64,000 nucleotides of DNA from JAEUIE01 sp047602475 (GCA_047602475.1 JASGHE010000001.1:186001-250000); one strand, 5' to 3'; counted from the stretch's first letter, positions 1 through 8,935 are shown. Notes: generated by a model from the letters alone, not told the origin. Made by a program: numbers and translations.

Positions 1-1
1 C

Positions 2-640
2 GGAGCCAAGGCTTGTGCCATCTCGTTGCCACCCCACTTTGAACCGGCACCGGTCAGTGACCAAGAGCTGTCTACAGCGATGAAACACAAGGAAACTGCT
101 GTCATTGCGGACGGCGTCTTCTGGCGCATCGCCGAACACTGCCGTGAACATCGACTGCCCTTTGATCTCATGATCGGCGTCAATCGCCGGGTTTACGAGA
201 ATGGCGTCGCACAGGGCCAGGACCTGTTTGACCAGCGTACGTCACTCATTCAATACGCCAAGCTCTTCAATGCGTTCCCCACCGTGCCATTCTGCATCTC
301 TGTACTCACCAGCAGCCAAAACCAGGAACTTTCAAGCTATAGCTGGATCTTTCCCAACGTGTTGACAAGTGGACACTGGTGGTATTCAAATGTACCTTCA
401 TTCATCGAACGCGACCTCGCCGTGCGATTGCAGGCGGTGCCGATGACCAAGCAGATTGCCTACTACAGCGATGCGTACAAAGTGGAATTCGTACTTCCCA
501 AGTTCAACATGTATCGTCGCATCCTGGCACGCCTGTTAGCTCAACAGTATGTCCTGGATCGCCAATGGAGCGAAGAACGAGCGATTCGCCTGGGTCAACA
601 ACTCCTTCGTGGAAATGTCGAAAGTCTTTTCCTTCGATAG
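2..640 (+). CDS. Uronate isomerase-like protein, C-terminal part (5' end outside the window)
   Basis: The frame is open to the left edge, so the gene begins upstream; the TTG near position 26 is an internal codon, not a convincing start. About 212 residues are visible. The segment GHWWYSNVP, followed by a long helical tail with a YRRILARLL-type motif, resembles the end of the UxaC/glucuronate isomerase branch of the amidohydrolase superfamily, a TIM-barrel enzyme that interconverts uronates and ketouronates in hexuronate breakdown. The metal-binding HxH motif of the barrel would lie upstream and cannot be checked. Planctomycetes often carry divergent members of this family, so the substrate is uncertain. 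It ends at TAG 640 and is followed by a 427-base gap. Confidence 0.6.
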   Translation, partial: GAKACAISLPPHFEPAPVSDQELSTAMKHKETAVIADGVFWRIAEHCREHRLPFDLMIGVNRRVYENGVAQGQDLFDQRTSLIQYAKLFNAFPTVPFCISVLTSSQNQELSSYSWIFPNVLTSGHWWYSNVPSFIERDLAVRLQAVPMTKQIAYYSDAYKVEFVLPKFNMYRRILARLLAQQYVLDRQWSEERAIRLGQQLLRGNVESLFLR

Positions 641-1067
641 TGAACATAATTACATAAAATTGTGGCAACGATGGTCGAATTTCAGCCCCGACCTGACTCC
701 CGCTACCGCATGAAATCACATGATGCAAAACCGACCGGAACGATTCTTTGAGATCGATTCACAAATTGTAACGACTTTACCGGTTAGTGTGCCCTCAAAG
801 TTTAGCTAACCGGTAGACTTTCCCCTGCTTCCCATTCCTTCGTTGCTTCCCGCAGATTCCCCAATCGCTGCGCATGGTGCCTTGGTGGAGAATTTGTCCT
901 GTTTTCTGAGCCTGTCTTCGATAGCTTGCGTTGACACCGCTTCTCGGCAACAGTAGACTTATCCAACTGCCTGAGGAATTGCTCGACGCAACTCCAATAT
1001 CGGCAACAATTTCCGTCATACCACCGGCATAATCGTCCTGGCCGTTTCGACTGAGAAAGATCAACCT
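641..1067. other. Gap without a gene, holding a 10-bp inverted repeat
   Basis: No open frame here has convincing coding character; the long reverse frame across 795-1280 is mostly a shadow of the downstream gene. The one clear structure is a perfect inverted repeat, TACCGGTTAG at 778-787 and CTAACCGGTA at 806-815, separated by 18 bases. It could be a terminator for the uronate isomerase-like gene or an operator. No run of T follows it, so the terminator reading is weak. The 250 bases before the next start hold nothing else I can name. Confidence 0.4.
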
Positions 1068-1802
1068 ATGATCCATACTCGCTGTACAGCACCGGTCACT
1101 ACTTGCGTTAGACCTCGTGTCGAAGAGGGCTACTACAAGTACATGATCGAAACCAATAAGGCCCACCGCACACTCACGTTTCTGCCGACCGGTTTCGTTT
1201 CCACTTACGAATATCCCCTGATCGTCTTCCTTCACCGTGAAGGCAACAACGAACAGCAGATCAAGAAGCTGATGCCTCACTTAAGCCGCCGCAACTACAT
1301 TTGCATGGGTCTGCGCGGTACTGTACCAATGTACCGTGAAGATGGCAGAAAAGGTTACGGCTGGGACAGCGAAGCTGGTCTTTCCACCGAACTCGAAGAC
1401 TTCGCCCTGGCTGCTGTCGAGGATGCCTATGATCGCTTGCCGGTTAACGCCAACCGAATCCTTCTCGCCGGTGTCGGCGAAGGCGCTGCCCAGGCCTACC
1501 GACTCGCCTTCAGCTTCCCTGACAAGTTCGCCGGCGTCATCGCACTCAACAGCAAGCTGCCCAAGAACGGACCACTCTGGCGACTGAGTCAGACCCGTAA
1601 GATTCCTGTCTTCATCGGCCATGGCCGAACCAACTTCGACATCCCCCATGCCCAGGCTGCTCAGGACCATCGCCTGCTCTATACCGCCGGCATGGATGTC
1701 ACCTTCCGAAGCTACGAAACCAATGAAAGGCTTCACCCGGGTATGATGCGCGACATCGACCGCTGGATTATGAAAAAGATCATCACCGAGACCGAAGAAT
1801 AA
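1068..1802 (+). CDS. Alpha/beta-hydrolase fold protein (phospholipase/carboxylesterase type) with a degenerate active site
   Basis: A protein of 244 residues with no signal peptide, laid out like the COG0400 carboxylesterase/phospholipase family: a VFLHREG-type oxyanion strand near residue 50, the nucleophile elbow near residue 140, an FIGHGRTN segment near residue 185 and a C-terminal His in NERLHPGM. The elbow reads GVGEG where active enzymes have GxSxG, so the nucleophilic Ser is Gly. The usual Asp of HGxxD is Asn (HGRTN). Only the His is kept. I infer a non-catalytic member, perhaps binding a ligand or partner. The start ATG is preceded by GAGAAAG at a fair distance. It converges tail-to-tail with the next gene, with no spacer. 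Confidence 0.7.
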   Translation: MIHTRCTAPVTTCVRPRVEEGYYKYMIETNKAHRTLTFLPTGFVSTYEYPLIVFLHREGNNEQQIKKLMPHLSRRNYICMGLRGTVPMYREDGRKGYGWDSEAGLSTELEDFALAAVEDAYDRLPVNANRILLAGVGEGAAQAYRLAFSFPDKFAGVIALNSKLPKNGPLWRLSQTRKIPVFIGHGRTNFDIPHAQAAQDHRLLYTAGMDVTFRSYETNERLHPGMMRDIDRWIMKKIITETEE

Positions 1803-4097
1803 TCAGTACAGCAAGTACCGCTTCCGAACCTCGAGGAACTCCTCGAGGTTCTTTTTGCTTACGGTCAGTAATTCCTCTACTCCAGCACCCCTCTCAATGG
1901 CTTTCAAGGTTTCTTCGCTCAATAGCAATTGGTTGAGACGCTTCGTCTGCCATTGTTTGGGGTAAAGTCGTTTGAGCGTAACAGCCAGCGAGAAGCCTAC
2001 CCGGAGAGGATCGAGTTTCGACCAATCTTCAATAACGATACTGACCCCTTGACATGAAACATTGGCAAACACGCTGGAAGTTGGCGTGAATCGTGTTGGC
2101 ACGAAACGAACACCCGCTACCTTTTCCAGTTGTAACTCCTGTGCCCAGCGGACAGCGTCGATCCATGTCGCTCCGATCAGTTCAAAAGGCCGATCAGTGC
2201 CCCGCCCCACACTCAGGTTCGTCGTTTCCAGCAGGCCGACCCCCGGATACAGCAGTGCCGCCTGGAGCGTTCGCATGTTGGGAGAAGGATTGATCCAGAC
2301 CAGGCCTGTCCTGTCAAACTCATCGTCACGCCTCCAATCTACCATCTTGATCACCGTAAGATCGGCTCCTATCTTACGTTCAGTATTGAAGAGTTGAACC
2401 AACTCGCCCACCGTCATGCCATGCCGAACGGGCAGCTTGTGCCAGGCAATGAACGATTCTTTGCCAGCATCGAGCATGGGCCCCTGCACCGTGACGCCTC
2501 CAATCGGATTGGGCCGATCCAGCACCATCACCTTGATCTTGTTCTCCGACGCTGCTTCGAGCACCAACCCCAGCGTGCTGATGTAGGTGTAATACCGAGT
2601 GCCGATGTCCTGAATGTCGTAGACCAGCACATCGATATCTTTGAGCTGTTCTTTCTTTGGCTTGCGTGATTCGCCATACAGGCTGTAGATGGGCAAGCCG
2701 GTTTTCTCGTCGTTGCTGTCACTTACTTTGTCATCGACTACGCCACGAATCCCATGCTCCGGTGAGAAGAGAGCCACCAGTTTCACCTTGGGTGCCTGGT
2801 GAAGAATATCGATCGTGCTGATTCCATCACGTGCTATGCCAGTATGATTGGTCACCAGCCCCACCCTTTTGTTCTCCAGCCCCTTGAACCCGTTCTTGCG
2901 CAGCACATCAATCCCCACCCTTACCGGACTGCGGGCTGGTTGCAGGGGCAGCCTTCTCGCCACCAGACTACCAATGGCCCGCCGCAATGGTGTCGCATCC
3001 CCTTTATCATCAGGGTGAACCCGATTCGTCAGAATGATCACGAAACTCTGACTGGTCGGATCGATCCACAGCGAGGTGCCGGTGTAGCCGGTATGGCCAA
3101 AGCTCAAGCCTACCGGGAAACGATCTCCTCGTGGGGCAGAGTAACCGGTATCCACATCCCAGCCATAACTACGCAAGCCCCCGCCGGGAACAATGCGCGC
3201 CAGAGTCATCTGTCGAACAGTCTCAGGCTTCAGGATGGTTTTGCCTTCGTAGTGCCCCAGATTGAGCAGCATCTGAGCATATTTCGTCACATCGCTTGAG
3301 ATGCTAAACAACCCCGCATGGCCGGCCACGCCATCAAGTTGCCTGGCTCGAGGGTCGTGAACGACTCCTCGCAGGATAACTTCGCCTTCCTTCTCCGTCG
3401 GAGCAATCCGTTCGGTCAGCGTGGCAGGCTTCTTTGATATTCGTCGATACCCCGTATCCTGCATTCCCAACGGTTCAAAGATCACTCTCTTCGCAACAAC
3501 ATCAAGTGGCTGCCCGGTGATCTTCTCCACAATCTGCCCCAGAACGATGTAGCCGATATCTGTATAGATAAACCGGGTACCGGGTTGCGCAGTCAGTTTC
3601 AGAGCATCAATCTTTGCATAGGCATGCTCTAACCCGTGTTCATAATCGTCCTGAGCGTTATCCGGAATCAGCCCGGCTGTATGAAGCAACAACTGTTCAA
3701 TAGTGATATCTTCTTTACTGTTCTGGCCAAAGTTCTGCAGGTACCAGCTCGCCTTGTCGGTCACGTTCAACCTGCCCTCTTCCACCAGCTTCATGATGCA
3801 GGTAGCGGTAACCATCGGCTTGGTCAACGAAGCCATGTCAAAGATGGTGTCTAGCGTCATTTTCTCTGCTTGCGGAACGAGAGCCTTCTGACCGTACGAT
3901 TCATAAAGGAGAACCTTGCCCTGCTGAGCCACCAGCACCACTGCCCCAGGCAACTGCTTGGCGGTGATCGCCTTTTGCACCAGGTCTGCTACTTCCTGCT
4001 TCCACGGCACATCCGTCTGAGCGCTGGCTGCCAACACCATCAAAAGGCTGAATGCCGCCCCGATCACCACGCCACTTTTTAGCTTCCAGAACGCCAT
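1803..4097 (-). CDS. Secreted fusion: class C beta-lactamase-fold serine hydrolase + NamZ (DUF1343) exo-beta-N-acetylmuramidase
   Basis: A protein of 764 residues with an N-terminal signal peptide ending near SAQ (residue 27). Residues about 35-380 are a beta-lactamase-fold hydrolase with the SxxK motif SLTK (Ser90, Lys93), a YTD motif in place of YxN, and HTGYTGTS in the third-motif position. Residues about 395-764 match the DUF1343/NamZ family, with VGLVTNHTG, the conserved FSPEHGIRG and VLDRPNPIGG. In Bacillus subtilis the amidase AmiE (YbbE, beta-lactamase fold) and NamZ (YbbC) are encoded by neighbouring genes and act on exported muropeptides; here both folds are in one chain. The inferred role is sequential trimming of peptide and MurNAc from peptidoglycan fragments in the periplasm. 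Planctomycete peptidoglycan is thin, so foreign wall fragments may also be the substrate. Confidence 0.85.
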   Translation of the reverse strand: MAFWKLKSGVVIGAAFSLLMVLAASAQTDVPWKQEVADLVQKAITAKQLPGAVVLVAQQGKVLLYESYGQKALVPQAEKMTLDTIFDMASLTKPMVTATCIMKLVEEGRLNVTDKASWYLQNFGQNSKEDITIEQLLLHTAGLIPDNAQDDYEHGLEHAYAKIDALKLTAQPGTRFIYTDIGYIVLGQIVEKITGQPLDVVAKRVIFEPLGMQDTGYRRISKKPATLTERIAPTEKEGEVILRGVVHDPRARQLDGVAGHAGLFSISSDVTKYAQMLLNLGHYEGKTILKPETVRQMTLARIVPGGGLRSYGWDVDTGYSAPRGDRFPVGLSFGHTGYTGTSLWIDPTSQSFVIILTNRVHPDDKGDATPLRRAIGSLVARRLPLQPARSPVRVGIDVLRKNGFKGLENKRVGLVTNHTGIARDGISTIDILHQAPKVKLVALFSPEHGIRGVVDDKVSDSNDEKTGLPIYSLYGESRKPKKEQLKDIDVLVYDIQDIGTRYYTYISTLGLVLEAASENKIKVMVLDRPNPIGGVTVQGPMLDAGKESFIAWHKLPVRHGMTVGELVQLFNTERKIGADLTVIKMVDWRRDDEFDRTGLVWINPSPNMRTLQAALLYPGVGLLETTNLSVGRGTDRPFELIGATWIDAVRWAQELQLEKVAGVRFVPTRFTPTSSVFANVSCQGVSIVIEDWSKLDPLRVGFSLAVTLKRLYPKQWQTKRLNQLLLSEETLKAIERGAGVEELLTVSKKNLEEFLEVRKRYLLY

Positions 4098-4187
4098 GCT
4101 GAATAACTCGCCTTGTAGTAAATCACCGCTACGCTACCCTATCTAACTCACGGATGAATTGCCAACAGAACGTAAGGAATCCCCGGC

Positions 4188-4892
4188 ATGCTACTGGCTG
4201 ACTTTGGCTTCTCGCAACTGGTTGATCTGTTCCTGCACCTGGACAAACACCTTAACGATTGGGCGACGACTCTCGGCCCCTGGCTCTATGTCGTCGTCTT
4301 TGCCATCATCTTTTGTGAAACCGGCCTTGTCGTCACGCCATTTCTTCCAGGTGATTCGCTACTCTTTGCCCTCGGGGCTCTGGCCGCTACAGATGGTTCA
4401 CCGATCGATGTCCGTTTTCTCATCATACTTTTGATCATCGCCGCCATCCTGGGTGATGCAGTCAACTATGCAGTCGGAAAATACCTAGGTCCCAAGGTCT
4501 TCCGCATGGAAAACTCCTGGCTCTTGAACAAGAAGCATCTTCTCTACGCTCAGGACTTCTACGAACGCTGGGGCAGTTGGACGATCTTTCTCTGCCGCTT
4601 CGCTCCCATCGTCCGTACCTTCGGCCCCTTCGTGGCAGGCATCGGCAAAATGCAATACCGTAAGTTCGCATTGTTCAACGTAACCGGTGCCATCGCCTGG
4701 GTCGCCAGCATGACTCTCGTGGGCTACTGGTTTGGCAATCTGAAAGTCGTCAAAGAGAACTTCTCTCTCGTCATCATCGGCATCGTCATCATCTCAGTGT
4801 TGCCCATGTTCTTCATGGTGATCGCCGAATGGCGGAGAGCAAAGCAAATGAAGAGCAGCCAGAAGCCAGAAGCCAGTGGCCAGAATGGATAG
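4188..4892 (+). CDS. DedA-family membrane protein (likely undecaprenyl-phosphate flippase)
   Basis: A protein of 234 residues with about five hydrophobic segments. It has the two DedA family signatures: FCETGLVVTPFLPGDSLLF near residues 40-60, where the acidic residue sits in the re-entrant loop, and CRFAPIVRTFGPFVAG near residues 140-155. DedA proteins recycle C55-P or other lipid carriers across the membrane; uppP, about 6 kb away, acts in the same lipid cycle. The C-terminal tail (SSQKPEASGQ) is encoded by a gccagaagccagaagcc direct repeat and is probably not functional. The start ATG at 4188 is preceded by GGAATCCCCGGC. A strong bidirectional terminator lies just after the stop. Confidence 0.88.
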   Translation: MLLADFGFSQLVDLFLHLDKHLNDWATTLGPWLYVVVFAIIFCETGLVVTPFLPGDSLLFALGALAATDGSPIDVRFLIILLIIAAILGDAVNYAVGKYLGPKVFRMENSWLLNKKHLLYAQDFYERWGSWTIFLCRFAPIVRTFGPFVAGIGKMQYRKFALFNVTGAIAWVASMTLVGYWFGNLKVVKENFSLVIIGIVIISVLPMFFMVIAEWRRAKQMKSSQKPEASGQNG

Positions 4893-4910
4893 ATCAAGGC
4901 AAGGAAACGA

Positions 4911-4940
4911 AACAACCCCTGAAGCACTCCAGGGGTTGTT
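4911..4940. terminator. Bidirectional hairpin terminator
   Basis: AACAACCCCTG pairs perfectly with CAGGGGTTGTT (11-bp stem with an 8-base loop when the inner G-C pair is counted). It lies between the convergent DedA gene (stop 4892) and the small Cys-rich gene (stop 4966), and can end both transcripts. Confidence 0.8.
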
Positions 4941-4965
4941 CATTATTCAACAGCACAGAACCAGC

Positions 4966-5271
4966 TTATTTCTTGGCTTCGATCTTTTCGACGGCCAGCC
5001 ACTTCTTGCCGTCCTTCTCGGTGACTTTGCCGACAACCTTGGCTTCGGAACTGCCCGAGCAGTACTCTTTGTGGAACTTCTTGTCGCTGTCTTTATCGAA
5101 GTAGTACATCACTTCCTTATCTTTCTCTTTGACTACCACTACCGTTTGGCACTTGGTCTCTTTGCCCAGTTCGCACTTGGCACAACAGACTTTGCCATCC
5201 AGCGTGACTTCACCAGCTGAAACAAATCCCAGACATGCCAACAGGCAGACGAGGGTCAGTGCATAACGCAT
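4966..5271 (-). CDS. Small secreted Cys-rich protein, possibly DUF6370-like
   Basis: A 101-residue protein with a clean signal peptide cut near VSAG (about residue 20). The mature part opens with CCAKC, then has CELGKETKCQ and a later HKEYCSG, giving five cysteines and one His in a basic, Lys-rich beta-like chain. This pattern resembles a small family I know as DUF6370, but I am not sure of the match. A metal- or thiol-based role in the periplasm is a guess from the CCxxC cluster. The start is backed by GGAGA eight bases upstream. It lies downstream of and parallel to the cytochrome-like gene, with a hairpin between them, so it probably has its own promoter. Confidence 0.75.
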   Translation of the reverse strand: MRYALTLVCLLACLGFVSAGEVTLDGKVCCAKCELGKETKCQTVVVVKEKDKEVMYYFDKDSDKKFHKEYCSGSSEAKVVGKVTEKDGKKWLAVEKIEAKK

Positions 5272-5300
5272 GGCTATCTCCTTTTAAGAAAAACACAAAC

Positions 5301-5331
5301 ACGGTTGGCTTCATGAATTAATGCCAACCGT
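5301..5331 (-). terminator. Hairpin terminator after the cytochrome-like gene
   Basis: Read on the minus strand, ACGGTTGGC pairs with GCCAACCGT and is followed by a T-rich run (TTTGTGTTTTTC). It sits between the stop of the cytochrome-like gene (5376) and the start of the small Cys-rich gene (5271). Confidence 0.7.
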
Positions 5332-5375
5332 TGCATTATAGTCAGACTCGTCATTCTCACCAAGCCGAGCTGATG

Positions 5376-5741
5376 TTACTTGAAACTATCGTGGCAGGCC
5401 TTGCAATTGGTAGCCTTATTCAGCTTTGCCTGCCAGCCGGCATCGCCTGCCTTGGCAGCTTTGGCAGCTTCCACCATGGCTTCGCCCAGCTTCTTGTATT
5501 CATCAGCATCGCCCTTCTTGGCCTTGTTCAGGGGCATCGAAGAATAGAGATCAACCAGCTTGGCTTTCTCTTCGTCACTGGCTTTGCCGCTCTTGACCTT
5601 GGCCAGCAGACTGTTTTGATTGCCACCATGAGCCGCTTTCATGATTTGCTTGGTGGTGTATTTGGCATCTTCCACAGCGAAGCCCAAGGCCGTACCTGCT
5701 ACAGCAAGTACCACAGCCAACCCTACCAGAGTGCGACGCAT
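5376..5741 (-). CDS. Small secreted c-type cytochrome (cytochrome c'-like)
   Basis: A 121-residue protein with a signal peptide ending near ALGF (residue 21). The chain is mostly Lys/Ala-rich helix and ends with a heme-attachment motif, NCKACHDSFK, five residues from the terminus. A CxxCH placed at the very C-terminus after a four-helix-like chain is the layout of class II cytochromes (c', c556). The role is probably periplasmic electron carriage or ligand binding. GAGGAG lies before the ATG. The parallel small Cys-rich gene and the secreted globin at 13.6 kb are other extracytoplasmic redox-like proteins in the window, but nothing shows they act together. Confidence 0.8.
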   Translation of the reverse strand: MRRTLVGLAVVLAVAGTALGFAVEDAKYTTKQIMKAAHGGNQNSLLAKVKSGKASDEEKAKLVDLYSSMPLNKAKKGDADEYKKLGEAMVEAAKAAKAGDAGWQAKLNKATNCKACHDSFK

Positions 5742-5852
5742 GCTAACTCCTCAGAAATCAGGAATTCATAAGACAATCACAGGCCGCGCCCGTGACTGAA
5801 TCAGACGTTACCATGCTCTTCTACACCGGTCAAGTAGCTGGATGACAACAAA

Positions 5853-6758
5853 ATGGAAGTATTATCGCCCGGTACGCACTTTCTTTCACTAGAGCATCAA
5901 GCTCGCCAACGAAAATACGTCGTCTATGTGCCAGCTTCAGGAAAGCCCCCCTACCCCCTCGTCCTGGCATTTCACGGCGCAGGCGGTACAGCACGCACCA
6001 TGCTCCATCATAGCCGTTGGCTACATCACTCTGATTTGAACGGCTTCGTCGTCGTTGCCCCACAGGGAACGACGCCGAATATAGATGATAAGCCCTCGTT
6101 TCGCCTCAACCCACAGCTATGGAACCTGGGCAGCCCGGGCCTTTCCAGCATGATCCATCACGCTGACGATGTGGGCTTCGTTCAAGCCATCTTAGATACG
6201 CTCCCGAAGCACCTCGATATCGATCCGCATCGTACTTATGCAACAGGCTTCTCGAATGGTGCCGGTCTGACCTTTCGCCTGGCCGGCGAACTCGGCGACC
6301 GATTGGCTGCCATCAGCCCTGTGGCTGGGCTTCCGACCAGTCAAATGAGTAAGCCCCCCCGCCCCATCCCAACCTGGTGTTTCTACAGCTCGCTAGATCC
6401 CCTCGTTCCCTGGAGTGGTGGCGAAGTCACTTCGCCCTGGACAGGCAAATCAGCCGAGAGACCACCGGTTCTCGAACTCATCGAACGATGGAGCATCGAC
6501 AGCGGCTTTCCAGCAGATCGACAGATCATTCAAAAGACTGATGACTTTGAGGAAGTGCAGCTGGGAAAGACCCCTTCCGCGGAGATGCTCTACACCAAAA
6601 TCAACGGCCTCGGCCACCATTGGCCCGGCGGTAAAGATGTCGGCGTCCCCCTCGAACTCCTTGGCCCACGCATCAAGACCATCGACGCCACCGAAAAGAT
6701 CTGGGCCTTCTTTAAGAGCTACAGTCTGGTGAACAACCCGGCGGCCACAATTCAATAG
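5853..6758 (+). CDS. Alpha/beta hydrolase of the PHB depolymerase / feruloyl esterase (LpqC-like) family
   Basis: A 301-residue protein with an RKYVVYVPASGKPPYPLVL opening, an AFHGAGG oxyanion motif near residue 47, the nucleophile elbow GFSNGAG with Ser134, an Asp in SSLDPLVPW near residue 190 and the catalytic His in GLGHHWPGG near residue 250. All three triad residues are in place, so it should be active, unlike the 1068-1802 protein. COG3509 members release ferulate or cleave polyhydroxyalkanoate and acetyl esters. No signal peptide is visible, so it may be cytoplasmic, or the real start may differ. It is followed after 71 bases by the histidine kinase on the same strand. Confidence 0.8.
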   Translation: MEVLSPGTHFLSLEHQARQRKYVVYVPASGKPPYPLVLAFHGAGGTARTMLHHSRWLHHSDLNGFVVVAPQGTTPNIDDKPSFRLNPQLWNLGSPGLSSMIHHADDVGFVQAILDTLPKHLDIDPHRTYATGFSNGAGLTFRLAGELGDRLAAISPVAGLPTSQMSKPPRPIPTWCFYSSLDPLVPWSGGEVTSPWTGKSAERPPVLELIERWSIDSGFPADRQIIQKTDDFEEVQLGKTPSAEMLYTKINGLGHHWPGGKDVGVPLELLGPRIKTIDATEKIWAFFKSYSLVNNPAATIQ

Positions 6759-6829
6759 CTTTCAACATCGCTGATGTTATGCTTGATGCAGGAAATGCCT
6801 CCCGTTACCAGAACTTGGCGTGATCCTTT

Positions 6830-8935
6830 ATGACCATGGACGCCTACGCCTCATTGGCTGAGCAGGAACAATCGCAATCGACGTTGCCCTTGCCTTTATT
6901 ATTGGGCAACGCCAGTGCAGCGGTCGTTCAGCTTGATCCACAGGGGCGAGTTCAACTCTGGAACCAGTCCGCCGAGAAACTCTTCGGCTGGCATTGCGAT
7001 GAAGTGCTGGGCAAGCCCTCCCCCAACGTACCGAACGACCTTTGGGAAGACAATCAAGCATGGTTCCTGCGTTGCCTCGGCGGACAAACCATGTCGGGCA
7101 TCCAGCTTCAACGACGACGCAAGGATGGCTCCACTATCAATGTGCATGCCTGGGCCTGGCCGGTACGCAACCAACACGGCAAGATCCTCGGCGTCATGAA
7201 GATGTTCTTTCCTGTCGGCGAACGCTCTGCCCCGAAAGAAACTACTGTAGACAAGGCCCTTGCACAACAAACCCTTCAAGCACAACGCTTTCACAGCGCG
7301 ATGGTCAGCCTGGCTAAGACCGATTACCCCAGCATCGAATCGGCTCTGCACACTCTTACCACCGTAGCCAGTCAGACCCTGGACATCGAACGGGTCAGCA
7401 TCTGGCTCTTTAACGAAGCTCGCAACGCCATCCATTGCGCCTGCCTCTATGAACGCAGCCAGGATCGGTTCAGCAGTGGTATGGTCTTCACCGCCCAGGA
7501 CTTCCCCCGCTACTTCGAGAGCTTGCAAAAGAGCCGCACCATCGCCGCCACCCATGCCTGGACCGACAACCGCACCAGTGAATACCGTGATGCCTACCTC
7601 GAACCGCTCGGCATCACCTCGATGCTCGATGTCCCCATCCGCCTGCATGGCAACGAGATCGGCATCGTCTGCCATGAACACGTTGGCTCGGTGCGCGACT
7701 GGACTCTCGAAGAACAAGGCTTCGCCGCCGCCATAGCAGATTTCGTCTCACTCACCTACGAGAACCAGGAGCATACCAAAGCGGAGGTGGCCCTGCGTAA
7801 AGTCAAGGATGAGCTTTATCACCGTGAACAACTCCTGGCAGCCGTCATCGATGGTTCTCCGGTGGGCATCCAGGTCTTCGATCAGTCGGGCACTCTTCGC
7901 CGCCAGAACCCAGCTATGCAACAACTGGCGGGCATATTGAACATCCCCAACGAAGTCGATCGATACAACATTCTCCAGACCGATCAAGCCATCACCTCCG
8001 AAGATCAAGTCATGGCCAGGAAGGCGCTCGCCGGGGAAATTGTCGAGCAACCTAAGCGAGTGATTAACTCCTCAGATCGGCACGATGGCCCCTCCGTCAT
8101 CGACACTATCTACTATCCGGTCAAAGGGCAGCACAACGAAACCGCCGGGCTCGCCTGTTTCCATCGTGATGTCAGTGAGCGATACCGCTTTGAAGATCAA
8201 CTGCAGCAAACGCAACGCCTCGAAAGCCTCGGCCTCCTGGCAGGCACCATCGCCCATGACTTCAACGGCTTGCTCACCGCCATCTATGGTTTCATTGATC
8301 TCGCCCAGGAAGAACTACCCACCACCCACATGGCCCGCACCTATCTGCAATCAGGGCTGCAAGCTGCCATGCGAGCTACCGACCTGACCCAGCAACTCCT
8401 CGCCTATGCAGGCAAAGGCAAACGGGAGATCAAACCCTTCGATCTCTCCGTCATGGTGCTCGAAGTCACTGAATTGCTCCGTAGCATTCTCAAGCAGCAT
8501 GGCACCCTGCACATGGATTTGTCTCCTTCGCTTCCCGACATCATCGGCGATGCGACTCAAATCCGGCAACTCGTGATGAACCTCATCAGTAACGCCGCCG
8601 AATCGCATGCCAGCGACCGTGGAGTGGTCAACATTAAAACCGATGTGGTCACCGTTGATGAGTATCTCCTGGCTCGCTGTCAGGTCACTGCCTCGGATGC
8701 CGTTCCCGGCCCTTATGTCATGCTCCAGGTCAGCGATCAAGGCAGCGGTATTCCCCCCGAAGTGCTCAACCGCATCTTCGACCCCTTCTTCACCACCAAA
8801 TCCAAAGGACGGGGCCTGGGCCTGGCTGCCATCGTCGGCATCATTCGTGGCCACAAGGCTGCCCTGATGGTCGAAACCCACATAGGTAAGGGCACCACGT
8901 TCTCCGTCTATCTCTCCATCGTCAATCTATCTTGA
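6830..8935 (+). CDS. Soluble hybrid sensor histidine kinase (PAS-GAF-PAS-HisKA-HATPase)
   Basis: A 701-residue protein without transmembrane segments. A PAS domain lies at about 25-130 (NASAAVVQLDPQGRVQLWN), a GAF domain at about 155-315, a second PAS at about 330-450, and a HisKA domain with the H-box GTIAHDFNGLLTAI (His476). The ATPase core has NLISNAAES (N box), DQGSGIPPE (G1), FDPFFTTK (F box) and GRGLGLAA (G2). The H-box has Gly where most HDFNN kinases have a second Asn. Both ligand-sensing modules are soluble, so it reads a cytoplasmic signal. No receiver-domain gene lies nearby, so the partner is elsewhere. The start may be 6830 or the next ATG at 6836. Confidence 0.9.
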   Translation: MTMDAYASLAEQEQSQSTLPLPLLLGNASAAVVQLDPQGRVQLWNQSAEKLFGWHCDEVLGKPSPNVPNDLWEDNQAWFLRCLGGQTMSGIQLQRRRKDGSTINVHAWAWPVRNQHGKILGVMKMFFPVGERSAPKETTVDKALAQQTLQAQRFHSAMVSLAKTDYPSIESALHTLTTVASQTLDIERVSIWLFNEARNAIHCACLYERSQDRFSSGMVFTAQDFPRYFESLQKSRTIAATHAWTDNRTSEYRDAYLEPLGITSMLDVPIRLHGNEIGIVCHEHVGSVRDWTLEEQGFAAAIADFVSLTYENQEHTKAEVALRKVKDELYHREQLLAAVIDGSPVGIQVFDQSGTLRRQNPAMQQLAGILNIPNEVDRYNILQTDQAITSEDQVMARKALAGEIVEQPKRVINSSDRHDGPSVIDTIYYPVKGQHNETAGLACFHRDVSERYRFEDQLQQTQRLESLGLLAGTIAHDFNGLLTAIYGFIDLAQEELPTTHMARTYLQSGLQAAMRATDLTQQLLAYAGKGKREIKPFDLSVMVLEVTELLRSILKQHGTLHMDLSPSLPDIIGDATQIRQLVMNLISNAAESHASDRGVVNIKTDVVTVDEYLLARCQVTASDAVPGPYVMLQVSDQGSGIPPEVLNRIFDPFFTTKSKGRGLGLAAIVGIIRGHKAALMVETHIGKGTTFSVYLSIVNLS

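Noticed and set aside
795..1280. Minus-strand open frame of 161 codons in the first gap
   Set aside because: About half overlaps the plus-strand hydrolase-fold gene; no start context or family features.
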